Assembly (NCBI RefSeq): GCF_023913735.1
Contig: NZ_JAMXBH010000021.1
Location: forward strand, 26,257 to 90,256
Direction: 5' to 3'
DNA: 64,000 nucleotides
Source of the DNA: Pseudarthrobacter raffinosi
GTDB taxonomy: Bacteria; Actinomycetota; Actinomycetes; Actinomycetales; Micrococcaceae
The notes beneath the pieces are model-generated. The model saw only the letters and a list, made by a program, of their open reading frames with translations. It was not told where the DNA came from and ran no database searches. The position numbers and the translations under genes were made by a program. Positions 44,089 through 52,766 of the stretch are shown piece after piece. The first letter of the stretch is position 1. The number at the start of each line of letters is the position of its first letter.

Positions 44089-45498
44089 ATGCTGAATCTT
44101 GACCGTGACGTTGTGATCGTTGGCGCTGGACCCTCCGGGCTCACTGCTGCCCGCGAGCTGAGGAAGGCCGGCCTCAGCGTGGCAGTGCTGGAAGCACGGG
44201 ACCGCGTGGGCGGCCGAACCTGGACCGACACCATTGACGGGGCCATGCTGGAAATCGGCGGCCAGTGGGTCTCCCCGGATCAGACCGTACTGCTGGAGCT
44301 CCTGGACGAGCTCGGGCTGAAGACATACTCCCGCTACCGGGAGGGCGAGTCCGTCTACGTCGGCGCCGACGGGAAGAAAACCCGCTACACCGGTGATTCC
44401 TTCCCGGTGAGCGCAGCCACCGGGGCGGAAATGGACAAGCTGATCGGCATTCTGGACGGCCTCGCCGCGGAAATCGGCGCCACCGAGCCGTGGGCCCATC
44501 CCAAGGCCCGTGAGCTGGACACCATCTCCTTCCACCACTGGCTGCGCCGGAACTCCGCCGACGAGGAGGCCTGCAACAACATTGGCCTGTTCATCGCCGG
44601 AGGCATGCTCACCAAGCCCGCGCTCGCGTTTTCGGCACTGCAGGCGGTCCTGATGGCAGCGTCCGCCGGGTCCTTCAGCCACCTCACCGACGAGGACTTC
44701 ATCCTGGACAAGCGGGTCATAGGCGGGATGCAGCAGGTGTCCCTGCTGCAGGCAGCGGAACTGGGTGCCGACGTCGTACTTAACAGTCCGGTGCGCACGG
44801 TCCGCTGGGAGGATGCCGGAGAAGGCGGACACCGCGTCAGCGTTGTTTCGGAGCGCGCCACCGTGAATGCGCGTTTTGTGATCATGGCGGTGCCACCGAA
44901 CCTTTACTCACGCGTCTCTTTTGACCCGCCGCTTCCGCGGCGGCAGCACCAGATGCACCAGCACCAGTCGCTGGGCCTGGTGATCAAGGTCCACGCCGTT
45001 TACAGCACGCCGTTCTGGCGTGAAGACGGACTCTCCGGAACGGGTTTCGGTGCCGGTTCGCTGGTCCAGGAGGTCTACGACAACACCAACCACGGTGATT
45101 CACGGGGAACCCTGGTGGGCTTCGTCTCGGATGAAAAGGCCGACGCCGTCTTCGAGCTGACTGCCGAGGACCGCCGCCGCGCCATCCTGGAATCGATTGC
45201 CGGGTTCCTGGGGGACAAGGCCCTGGAACCCGAGGTCTACTACGAATCCGACTGGGGCTCCGAGGAATGGACCCGGGGCGCGTACGCGGCCAGCTACGAT
45301 CTGGGCGGCCTGCACCGTTACGGCAAGGACCAGCACACTCCTGTGGGCCCGATCTACTGGTGCTCCTCGGACCTCGCCGCCGAAGGCTACCAGCACGTTG
45401 ACGGAGCCGTCCGCATGGGCCAGCGCACAGCGGCGCGAATCGTGGACGCGGCGGGCACTTCCCATGCGACAAACGAGGCAGCCGCCGCCGTTGGCTGA
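44089..45498 (+). CDS. puo: Flavin-dependent amine oxidase, putrescine oxidase type
   Basis: This 469-residue FAD enzyme oxidises an amine to an aldehyde, ammonia and hydrogen peroxide. The FAD-binding motif VVIVGAGPSGLTAARELRKAG and ARDRVGGRTW are at the N terminus, followed by EIGGQWVSPDQ. The C-terminal flavin region holds YCSSD-like WCSSDLAAEGYQHVDGA. Segments such as QHQSLGLVIKVHAVY and WTRGAYAASYDLGGLHRYG closely recall actinobacterial putrescine oxidase (Kocuria/Rhodococcus Puo). The ATG at 44089 is chosen. The permease gene follows after 49 bp. Confidence 0.88.
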   Translation: MLNLDRDVVIVGAGPSGLTAARELRKAGLSVAVLEARDRVGGRTWTDTIDGAMLEIGGQWVSPDQTVLLELLDELGLKTYSRYREGESVYVGADGKKTRYTGDSFPVSAATGAEMDKLIGILDGLAAEIGATEPWAHPKARELDTISFHHWLRRNSADEEACNNIGLFIAGGMLTKPALAFSALQAVLMAASAGSFSHLTDEDFILDKRVIGGMQQVSLLQAAELGADVVLNSPVRTVRWEDAGEGGHRVSVVSERATVNARFVIMAVPPNLYSRVSFDPPLPRRQHQMHQHQSLGLVIKVHAVYSTPFWREDGLSGTGFGAGSLVQEVYDNTNHGDSRGTLVGFVSDEKADAVFELTAEDRRRAILESIAGFLGDKALEPEVYYESDWGSEEWTRGAYAASYDLGGLHRYGKDQHTPVGPIYWCSSDLAAEGYQHVDGAVRMGQRTAARIVDAAGTSHATNEAAAAVG

Positions 45499-45547
45499 GC
45501 GCACCAGCTCCAACCCATTCAGCGTCGAATGAAAGAGAGGCACGGCC

Positions 45548-47119
45548 ATGAGTCCCAAAGAAGTGACAGCACAGCCACCCCGCGCCCCGGGCAATGGCCT
45601 GGCCGAAAAGGGCCTGAGCGGGAAGGGCCTGAAGGCGGGCGCGGTGGGATTGCTGGGCGCCGTCGTCATCGGTGTCTCCTGCATCGCGCCGGCGTACACG
45701 CTGACCGCGGCGCTGGGGCCAACGGTTTCGGAAGTGGGGGTTCAGCTGCCGGCGATCTTCCTGGTGGGCTTTATCCCCATGATCCTGGTGGCGTTCGGCT
45801 ACCGCGAACTGAACAATGCCATGCCCGACGCCGGCACCTCGTTCACGTGGGCATCGCGCGCCTTTGGTCCGTGGATCGGCTGGATGGGTGGCTGGGGGCT
45901 GATTGCGGCCACCATCATTGTGCTGTCCAACCTGGCGGCCGTCGCCGTGGACTTTTTCTACCTCATGCTGGCCCAGCTTTTCGGCAACCCGGAATTGGGC
46001 GAGCTGAGCAAGAACCTTCCGCTGAACATCGCCACCACCCTGGTGTTCATCGCCCTGGCTTGCTGGATTTCCTATCGGGGCATGGAAGCCACGAAGGGCG
46101 TGCAGTATGTATTGGTGGCGTTCCAGCTGCTGGTGCTGGGCTGGTTTGCTGTAGCTGCCTTCAGTCACGTGGCCAACGGCTCGGCGTTTGATGCGACTGC
46201 CATTTCGCCCGACTGGTTTAACCCATTCGCGGTCGGATCCTTCTCAGCCTTTGCTGCCGGGGTTTCCCTCTCCATCTTCATTTACTGGGGCTGGGACGTC
46301 ACGCTGACCATGAACGAGGAAACCAAGAATCCGGAGAAGACTCCGGGACGGGCGGCAACCGTCACCGTGGTGGTGATTGTCGCGATCTACATGACCGTCG
46401 CGCTGGCCACCCTGTCCTTCGCAGGGGTGGGCGAAACCGGCCTCGGTGCCGGGAATCCGGACAACCAGTCGAGCATCTTTGCTGTTCTGTCCGGGCCGGT
46501 GATGGGACCGTTCGCCATCCTGATGTCCCTCGCCATCCTGAGCAGTTCGGCGGCCTCGCTGCAGTCCACGTTTGTGTCTCCGGCGCGGACCATGCTGTCG
46601 ATGGGCCACTACAAAGCACTCCCGGGACGCTTCGGCAAGGTCAGCCCGCGCTTCAAGTCCCCGAGCTACGCCACGATCGCGGCGGGCCTTGCCGCAGCGG
46701 CCTTCTACGTCATCACCCGGACCACCTCGGAGAACGCGCTCTGGGACACCATCACGGCGCTGGGCATGATGATCTGCTTCTACTACGGCATCACAGCGCT
46801 GGCATGCGTCTGGTTCTTCCGGGCCCAGGCGTTCAGCAATGGCCGCGCCTTCTTCTTCAAGTTCCTGGCGCCGCTGCTGGGTGGAGTCATCCTGCTGGTG
46901 ATGTTCTTCAAGACCGCCGCCGATTCCATGGACCCCGAGTACGGCTCCGGATCATCGGTGGGCGGGCTGGGGATGGTGTTCATCCTGGGCATGGGCGTGA
47001 TCCTGCTGGGCGTGGTGATCATGCTGGTGATGTCCCGGCTGCGGCCCGAGTTCTTCAAGGGGCAGGTGCTGGCACGCGGCCGCGAGGAGTTTAGGCGGGC
47101 GGGCGTATCGAAGCCTTGA
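45548..47119 (+). CDS. APC-superfamily permease, probable putrescine/amine importer
   Basis: This 523-residue transporter has about twelve TM helices. The APC consensus is in GVSCIAPAYTLTAALGPT and ELNNAMPDAGTSFTWASRAFGP. The helix after WGWDVTLTMNEETKNPEKTPG is also typical. Its place directly after the amine oxidase gene suggests it imports the same substrate, which is inference. The 3' end overlaps the convergent GntR gene by 29 bp. Confidence 0.88.
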   Translation: MSPKEVTAQPPRAPGNGLAEKGLSGKGLKAGAVGLLGAVVIGVSCIAPAYTLTAALGPTVSEVGVQLPAIFLVGFIPMILVAFGYRELNNAMPDAGTSFTWASRAFGPWIGWMGGWGLIAATIIVLSNLAAVAVDFFYLMLAQLFGNPELGELSKNLPLNIATTLVFIALACWISYRGMEATKGVQYVLVAFQLLVLGWFAVAAFSHVANGSAFDATAISPDWFNPFAVGSFSAFAAGVSLSIFIYWGWDVTLTMNEETKNPEKTPGRAATVTVVVIVAIYMTVALATLSFAGVGETGLGAGNPDNQSSIFAVLSGPVMGPFAILMSLAILSSSAASLQSTFVSPARTMLSMGHYKALPGRFGKVSPRFKSPSYATIAAGLAAAAFYVITRTTSENALWDTITALGMMICFYYGITALACVWFFRAQAFSNGRAFFFKFLAPLLGGVILLVMFFKTAADSMDPEYGSGSSVGGLGMVFILGMGVILLGVVIMLVMSRLRPEFFKGQVLARGREEFRRAGVSKP

Positions 47120-47795
47120 ACCGCCGTCGGGAGTTTGCGAGGTGGCTGCGCATGGCGGCCGAGGCGGCGGTCTCATCGCCGTCGGCGATGGCGGCAGCGA
47201 TGGACCGGTGCTCGTGCACCACCTGGTCAAAGTGGTCCCGGGCGTAATGTTCGACGCCGGTGAGCAGCCGGGTGCGTGGCATCGCGATCATCGTCTGGCC
47301 CAGGGCGGCGAGGCAATCTGAGTAGAAAGGGTTGCCGGAGGCGGCCGCGATGGCGCGGTGGAACTCGAAGTCGGCCTTCATGGCGTGGCCGGGGTGGTCA
47401 GCGCTGGCGGCGAACTGTTCCAGGGCAGCATTGACCGCCCGGAGCTGGCGGTCGGAGTGGTTGCGGGCGGCCAGGGCCGCAGCTTCGGACTCCACTCCCA
47501 GCCGGAATTCCAGCAGGTGGAGGCGGTCTTCGACGCTGGCGACGGGGCGGCTGCCCGGGACTGGCTGGGGGCCGTCGTCGGGCGGGGTCAGCGCGAAGCT
47601 GCCCCGCCCGCGTTCGGTTTCCACCAGGCCTTCGGCCTGGAGCCGCGTCAGCGCCGAGCGCACCACGGTGCGGCTGACACCGAAGTCGCCCATCAGCGTG
47701 TTTTCGCTGGGAAGCTTGTCGCCGGGCTGGATGACGCCGTCCACGATGCGGGTGCGAAGGTCGGCGGCGAGGTCCGCGGTCAGGTTCCGGCTCAT
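47091..47795 (-). CDS. GntR/FCD-family regulator
   Basis: This 234-residue FadR-type protein has a winged helix (about 5-70, with LPSENTLMGDFGVSRTVVRSAL) and an all-helical FCD ligand domain. The ATG at 47795 is preferred over one 20 codons earlier, as it places the HTH at the usual distance. It lies 10 bp after the dehydratase gene on the same strand, so they form an operon. Palindromes at 48977-49012 in front of the operon are likely operators. Confidence 0.9.
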   Translation of the reverse strand: MSRNLTADLAADLRTRIVDGVIQPGDKLPSENTLMGDFGVSRTVVRSALTRLQAEGLVETERGRGSFALTPPDDGPQPVPGSRPVASVEDRLHLLEFRLGVESEAAALAARNHSDRQLRAVNAALEQFAASADHPGHAMKADFEFHRAIAAASGNPFYSDCLAALGQTMIAMPRTRLLTGVEHYARDHFDQVVHEHRSIAAAIADGDETAASAAMRSHLANSRRRFKASIRPPA

Positions 47796-47805
47796 GCGTT
47801 CAAGG

Positions 47806-48933
47806 TTACGCGCCGAACTCCACGGACTCGGTGGTCCAGGCGCGGGCCTGGTCACTGAGGGTCACGCCCAAGCCGGGACGGTCCGGGACGAGCATGCGGC
47901 CGTTCTTGGTTTCGAGGCGCTCGTTGAACAACGGATCCAGCCAGTCGAAGTGCTCCACCCACGGTTCCCGCGGGTACGCCGCGGCGAGGTGCAGGTGGAT
48001 CTCCATGGCAAAGTGCGGCGCCAGGCCAAGCCCGCGTTCGTCCGCGAGGGCGGCGAGGCGCAGGAACTGGGTGATGCCGCCGACGCGCGGGGCGTCCGGC
48101 TGGATGATGTCGCAGCCGTTGGCGTTGATGAGGCCCTTGTGCTCGGCCACGGAGGCCAGCATCTCGCCGGTAGCGATGGGCGTGTCCAGGACATTGGCCA
48201 AGTGCGCGTGGCCATCAAAGTCGTAGGCATCCAGCGGCTCTTCGATCCAGATCAGGTTGAACTGCTCCAATTGGCGGCCCATGCGCAGGGCGGTGGCCCG
48301 GTCCCACTGCTGGTTGGCGTCCACCATGAGGGGAACATCCCAGCCGATGTGTTCGCGGATGCCGGCCACGCGGCGCAGGTCTTCGGCGGAATCGGGCAGG
48401 CCGACCTTGATCTTTATGCCGCCGATTCCTTCCTCCAGGAGGACGGTGGCACGGTCCTTGACCTCTTCGAGGGAGGCGTTGAGGAAGCCGCCGGAGGTGT
48501 TGTACGTCTGGACGGAGTCCCGGTAGGCGCCCAGGAATTTCGCCAGGGAGAGGCTGGCGCGTTTGGCCTTGAGGTCGTAGAGCGCGATGTCGATGGCGGC
48601 GAGGGCCTGGGTGGCCACACCTGAGCGGCCCACGGAGGCGCCGGCCCATAGGAGCTTGGTGTAGATCTTGCCGATGTCGTTGGGGTCCTCACCGATGAGC
48701 CCCTCCGCGACCTCTTTGGCGTGGGCGTACTGGGCGGGGCCGCCGGCGCGCTTGGAGTAGCTGAAGCCGATACCGCTATAACCCATTTCCGTGGTGATTT
48801 CCGCGAACAGGAACACCACGTCGGTCATTGGCTTCTGGCGGCCGGTGAACACCTTGGCGTCACTGATGGGGACGGTCAGCGGCAGCCGCGCGGTGGAAAG
48901 CTTGACGTGCCGGATGACATCGACGGTACTCAT
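47806..48933 (-). CDS. Enolase-superfamily sugar-acid dehydratase, L-talarate/galactarate dehydratase type
   Basis: This 375-residue mandelate racemase-subgroup enzyme dehydrates an acid sugar. Catalytic and metal residues are the KxK motif in GGIKIKVG (about 175), DANQQW, IEEP and GEM, and the His in APHFAMEIH. Segments SYSKRAGGPAQYAHAKEVAE and NPSDIGKIY-like DPNDIGKIY are as in talarate/galactarate dehydratases from memory. Its start follows GAGGAGCAACC. Substrate remains an inference. Confidence 0.88.
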   Translation of the reverse strand: MSTVDVIRHVKLSTARLPLTVPISDAKVFTGRQKPMTDVVFLFAEITTEMGYSGIGFSYSKRAGGPAQYAHAKEVAEGLIGEDPNDIGKIYTKLLWAGASVGRSGVATQALAAIDIALYDLKAKRASLSLAKFLGAYRDSVQTYNTSGGFLNASLEEVKDRATVLLEEGIGGIKIKVGLPDSAEDLRRVAGIREHIGWDVPLMVDANQQWDRATALRMGRQLEQFNLIWIEEPLDAYDFDGHAHLANVLDTPIATGEMLASVAEHKGLINANGCDIIQPDAPRVGGITQFLRLAALADERGLGLAPHFAMEIHLHLAAAYPREPWVEHFDWLDPLFNERLETKNGRMLVPDRPGLGVTLSDQARAWTTESVEFGA

Positions 48934-48976
48934 GGTTGCTCCTCAAAAGCAGGCTGTCCGGGCTGCGTTGCCCTGC

Positions 48977-49012
48977 TACTTACAGTACAAGTATCCAACT
49001 TGTATTACAAGT
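48977..49012. promoter_or_regulatory. Tandem palindromic operators for the GntR operon
   Basis: ACTTGTATTACAAGT (48998-49012) is a perfect 15-bp palindrome with one central base. A second, imperfect one (TACTTACAGTACAAGTA) overlaps 48977-48993. They share the TACAAGTA half-site and lie 44-79 bp before the dehydratase ATG. The TTGTATTACAA core fits FadR-family operator shape. Confidence 0.8.
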
Positions 49013-49530
49013 ATGTCTGGTATCGCCGCTCGTCCATGGCGTGGGGTGGTGCGCCGTTCAATTTTTGGGCGTGGCGAACGTACTGGTAGACCGTTTCCCG
49101 GCGATTCCGTAATCCCGGGCGAGAGTGGACTTTGCAGCGCCTTCTGCCGCCCGCCGAACCAGCTCCGCCGCACGCTCTGGAGGAAGGGTCTTTTTGCGTC
49201 CGCGGTACACGCCCCGCTGCCGTTCCTTTATTTTGTGGTTGTTCGAATTCGGCGAAGGGGCCCGTCGCCGACAAAATGAGGTTGGCATGGGGGCATCCTC
49301 GCGGGTAAAGCCAGGCGTGCCTTTACGAACTCCACGCGCACACCCTTGTCGGTCGGCGTCTGGACGAGTGAGCGCAGGTCGTTCAGGTTTCGGGCGAGCC
49401 GGTCCCATGCTATGGACCACTACGGTGTCTCCGTCCCGGGTAAAGCGCATCAGCTCGGCAAGTTGTGGCCTGGCAATGCCCCTTCCGGATGCCGTGTCGG
49501 TGAAGGTGTCAGGATGAAATCTATGACTCA
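49005..49530 (-). pseudogene. Decayed serine recombinase (resolvase/invertase)
   Basis: Resolvase fragments lie in different frames in the right order: DTASGRGIARPQLAELMRF (49531 frame), then a part recalling SATGPFAEFE in another frame, then RQRGVYRGRKKTLPPERAAELVRRAA back in the first, and finally RRETVYQYVRHAQ in the frame read from 49274. The N-terminal catalytic serine part is missing. So the gene has lost its start and at least three frames. It is a remnant of a Tn3-like or phage-type invertase, marking old transfer. Confidence 0.85.
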
Positions 49531-49763
49531 CTGAGAGGTCTGTCTAGAAGGCGGCGAATCGATCCTATTCTGACAGCCCTTCCGTGGTTGCCTGACGTCA
49601 GGTTGGGGTGTGCCCTAGCTGGACGCGCCAGCCCAGTGAATAACTGGCCGGGTGCTCCCTGTGTCACAACCGACGATGACAATCACACGATATCTGGTCG
49701 CCTGTCGCCATTTTTGGAAGGGCCGGTCCTGGGCGTTCCACTTCCTAGGAACTGAGACAGTCG
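49531..49763. other. Short gap without features
   Basis: I see no gene or clear regulatory site here. It is the spacer between the recombinase remnant and the yibE/F gene stop. Confidence 0.5.
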
Positions 49764-51035
49764 TCATTTATGTCCTTGGGAAGCGGCAGGCAGGACAGGG
49801 CCCTTGGTGCCGGTTGCCTTGACAACCAGCACGGCGAGGAAGGTGGTGACAGGGATAGCAAGTACCAGACCTACTGAGCCGACCAGGGTCCGAACCACCT
49901 CCTCGGACATTTCGGCACTTGTCAGCGCCTCCCCGAGGGGCCGGTCGTAGAGCATCACAAGGATCATGATGGGTAAGGCGGCCCCCGCATAAGCGAACGC
50001 GATCGTGTAGACCGTGGAGGCGATGTGATCGCGGCCGATACGCATGGCAGAGGCGAAGAGGTCGCGCGCGGACGTTTCCGGAGCGAGTTCGTAGAGTTCC
50101 CATACGGAAGAGGATTGCGCAATGGTGACGTCGTTCAGCACCCCGAGTCCGGAAATGATGAGCCCGCACAGGATGATGCCGGAGATGGAGATGTTGCCCG
50201 AAATGTTGGACAGGACCGAGGCTTCGGAGCTCCCTGCGCCCCAAAGATTCGCGGCATCCGTTGACCAGGCTGCCAGCACCGCCGTGATGCCCAGCCCGAA
50301 CATGGTGCCCAGCAGAGCGGTCGATGTGCGGGCGGAGAACCCGTGTGCGAAGTACAGCATCCCGATCATGATCACTGTGGATCCCACGAGTGCCAGTAGG
50401 AGCGGGGGTTTGCCTTCCACCAAACCAGGAAGCATGAATCCGGCCAGCACGGCAAAGGCACCCAAGAGACCGATGAGTGCCCGGAGCCCGCGCCAGCGGG
50501 CAACGGCGATCACCACCACGGAATACAGGATGGCCAGCAGTAGGATCGGCACCGTACGGACGAAGTCCACGAAGATGTATTGGGGTGTCGCTTTGTTGGC
50601 TGCAGCGCCCGTGGATGAAGTCAGATCCAGGTAACTGATGTTGTCTCCGGTATTTATCCCAGGGGACTTCGCGACATCCGGGTTGATGATCACCTTGACT
50701 GGGCTGCCGCCCTTGTCCGGTTCGGTGAACGCAAACAAGCAGTCGGAACCCCTCTGACTCTGGGCGTCCTGGCTTGCTCCCGGCGTACAGCTTTCCTGAA
50801 CTACGCGTTGGATCTTTCCGCTCTCAAAGGTCGCACCGGGCGCACCTGAGTACGGGCTGGTAAGGGTGATACCGTCCCTGCTGCCCGAGGGCCACATCAA
50901 GACCATGGCAGCCAACGTCAGCAGAGTCAGAGGCACCAGAACGGCCAACAGCAGCCGATTTGCCCTCCGCCGCAGGGCCATCGCCTGAGGCGACGGATCC
51001 GGCTCGCCATGGGAGTGGCTTTGTCCGTGGCCCAT
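49764..51035 (-). CDS. YibE/F-family membrane protein
   Basis: This 423-residue protein matches the YibE/F-like family. It has a His-rich N-terminal start (GHGQSHSHGEP), one TM helix, an extracytoplasmic domain of about 100 residues with two cysteines, and seven or more TM helices with the family core around SGIILCGLIISGLGVLNDVTIAQSSSVWEL. Function is unknown in general; the His-rich start may bind metal. Single leftward gene. Confidence 0.85.
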   Translation of the reverse strand: MGHGQSHSHGEPDPSPQAMALRRRANRLLLAVLVPLTLLTLAAMVLMWPSGSRDGITLTSPYSGAPGATFESGKIQRVVQESCTPGASQDAQSQRGSDCLFAFTEPDKGGSPVKVIINPDVAKSPGINTGDNISYLDLTSSTGAAANKATPQYIFVDFVRTVPILLLAILYSVVVIAVARWRGLRALIGLLGAFAVLAGFMLPGLVEGKPPLLLALVGSTVIMIGMLYFAHGFSARTSTALLGTMFGLGITAVLAAWSTDAANLWGAGSSEASVLSNISGNISISGIILCGLIISGLGVLNDVTIAQSSSVWELYELAPETSARDLFASAMRIGRDHIASTVYTIAFAYAGAALPIMILVMLYDRPLGEALTSAEMSEEVVRTLVGSVGLVLAIPVTTFLAVLVVKATGTKGPVLPAASQGHK

Positions 51036-51173
51036 CAGCAGTTCAACCTCACCCGTTGAACTCTACGGTGCACGGCTACCTGGCACTGACACAACAACTG
51101 TCCCAGGACGCAAGCGGGCCGGCCATGTCCGACCCACCTGTTCCCTTTTGGTGATGCCTGCGGGAACGCCTAC

Positions 51174-51689
51174 TCAGGGCACAGTCTGCCGGCGCCGCTC
51201 CAGTTGTTTTCGCTGCCCGTACCGGGTCATGCCACGGGGCTTGTAAATTGCCAGGATCGTCGCCAGTAGCAACACGAAGAGGCCACCGCCGGTGTGCAGG
51301 AAGGCAGAGGGAAGGTCCATCCCGGTCATTGCAGGATCCCTCAGCATCCCCGCGACAGTCTGGATCGTCTGCGTGTACAGCACAAGGACGACGGTCGCCA
51401 CGAGCGTGAGCACGAGCTTAAAGAGCACCCAGTAGTGCCGGAACAGCCCCCAGACCGTGCCCAGCCCGAGAAGAACGCCCGTCAGCAGGGTCGAGAAGGC
51501 CAGGGGGACAAGCAGGGACCAGGCCGCCGCCTGCAGGGCCAGCCACAGGAGGCGTCCGAGCTGGGGGTCAGTACTCGTTAGGGCAGCAACATCGAGCACG
51601 ACGAAAACAGCAACGGCTCCGGCCCAGCCCAGTGAAGATATGACATGCAGGGTCAGCAGGAATTTCCGCAGCGCAGATGTCAGGACCAT
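51174..51689 (-). CDS. Four-TM membrane protein (DUF2269-like)
   Basis: This 171-residue protein begins with KFLLTLHVISSLGWAGAVAVF, and three further TM helices follow. The pattern of a His in helix 1 and a conserved W-G recalls DUF2269/CopD-like membrane proteins, but no firm family is assigned. The ATG at 51689 is preferred to one 21 codons before, which lies inside the upstream gene. It is 7 bp after the small gene 51697-51930 in the same operon. Confidence 0.7.
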   Translation of the reverse strand: MVLTSALRKFLLTLHVISSLGWAGAVAVFVVLDVAALTSTDPQLGRLLWLALQAAAWSLLVPLAFSTLLTGVLLGLGTVWGLFRHYWVLFKLVLTLVATVVLVLYTQTIQTVAGMLRDPAMTGMDLPSAFLHTGGGLFVLLLATILAIYKPRGMTRYGQRKQLERRRQTVP

Positions 51690-51696
51690 TCTGGGT

Positions 51697-51930
51697 TTAC
51701 ACCTGCCCGCTGGCGGAGCTTTGCAGTGCAGCGGGAGATGAGGCGGGCGCATCCAGTCCGAATCCGTGCCGTGCCGGCCCGTGCTGGCCGCCGCTGAGCA
51801 GCATCACGGCAACAACGACCAGGAGCAGGACGCCGGCGACGATCGCGGAGACCTTCACCCAGCGGGGCGGACCAGTCAGGGTCTGCGGGGCCGGATCGCT
51901 GTTCTCCGGTTGGTTCGGCTCGTGGGCCAT
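51697..51930 (-). CDS. Small single-TM protein (77 residues)
   Basis: It has a Pro/Asn-rich N-terminal tail, one TM helix (VKVSAIVAGVLLLVVVAVMLL) and a Gly/His tail (SGGQHGPARHGFG). The start at 51930 is chosen because GGAGAAG lies 6 bp upstream. Divergent from a TetR gene with a palindrome between. Function is unknown; the His-containing tail is suggestive of metal contact but not proof. Confidence 0.7.
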   Translation of the reverse strand: MAHEPNQPENSDPAPQTLTGPPRWVKVSAIVAGVLLLVVVAVMLLSGGQHGPARHGFGLDAPASSPAALQSSASGQV

Positions 51931-51970
51931 GTCTTCTCCATTGGTCATTTCCTGGTGCGGCGTGTTTACA

Positions 51971-51983
51971 AGACAGTATGTCT
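51971..51983. promoter_or_regulatory. TetR operator candidate
   Basis: AGACAGTATGTCT has perfect 5-bp arms around GTA in the 100-bp divergent spacer, between the small TM gene and tetR. Confidence 0.6.
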
Positions 51984-52030
51984 CCTTGGCGTCACCCTGT
52001 CCAACGTAGGACGGAGCGTATACTTCAGGA

Positions 52031-52666
52031 ATGCCGAAGCTCTGGAATGAGACCATCGAATCGCACCGCAGCGCCGTTCGTTCGGCGATCCTGGACACCA
52101 CGGCAGGCTTGGTCGCCAGTCACGGGCTGTCATCGGTGACGATGTCCCAGATCGCCCAGACCGTGGGGATCGGCCGGGCCACGCTGTACAAGTACTTTCC
52201 GGACGTGGACGAGATCCTGGCGGCTTGGCACGAACGCCAGGTCCAAGCCCATTTGGAACATCTGGCGCAGGTCCGTGACCGCGCGGCGGGCCCTGAGCGG
52301 AAACTTGAAGCCGTCCTGAAGGCCTACGCGCTGATCTCCCACTCCCACGACGGTGGTGCTGAGGCCGCACGCCTGCACCAGGGTTCACACGTGGGTCGCG
52401 CGCACCAGCATCTCCATGAATTCCTGGCGGAGATGTTGAGAGATGGTGCCGGCGCCGGGGTGTTCCGCTCCGATGTTGCCCCGGACGAGCTCTCCGGATA
52501 CTGCCTTCATGCGTTGGAAGCGGCCAGTGGATTGGTGTCCCGCGATGCTGTCCTTCGCCTCGTCAAAGTCACACTGGCCGGGCTGCAGCCTCCGGCGGCA
52601 TCTAACCCTGGAGCCAGCGCCCCTTCAACGCACCAGGATTCACGCCGGCACCCTCACCAGGGCTAG
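52031..52666 (+). CDS. TetR-family regulator
   Basis: This 211-residue protein has its helix-turn-helix at about residues 35-55 (VTMSQIAQTVGIGRATLYKYF), then a helical ligand domain. It is divergent from two membrane-protein genes that it probably represses. A His cluster in the middle (SHSHDGG, RLHQGSHVGRAHQHLH) is unusual for TetR proteins. Confidence 0.85.
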   Translation: MPKLWNETIESHRSAVRSAILDTTAGLVASHGLSSVTMSQIAQTVGIGRATLYKYFPDVDEILAAWHERQVQAHLEHLAQVRDRAAGPERKLEAVLKAYALISHSHDGGAEAARLHQGSHVGRAHQHLHEFLAEMLRDGAGAGVFRSDVAPDELSGYCLHALEAASGLVSRDAVLRLVKVTLAGLQPPAASNPGASAPSTHQDSRRHPHQG

Positions 52667-52766
52667 TGGCGGCGGGGCGCCCTTGTGCGAGGGAAGCGAT
52701 CAGGACGGATTCGATGGCAAGGGCTCTGACTCCAGTCTCCGCCCCTGCCCAGGTTGGTACGTTTCT

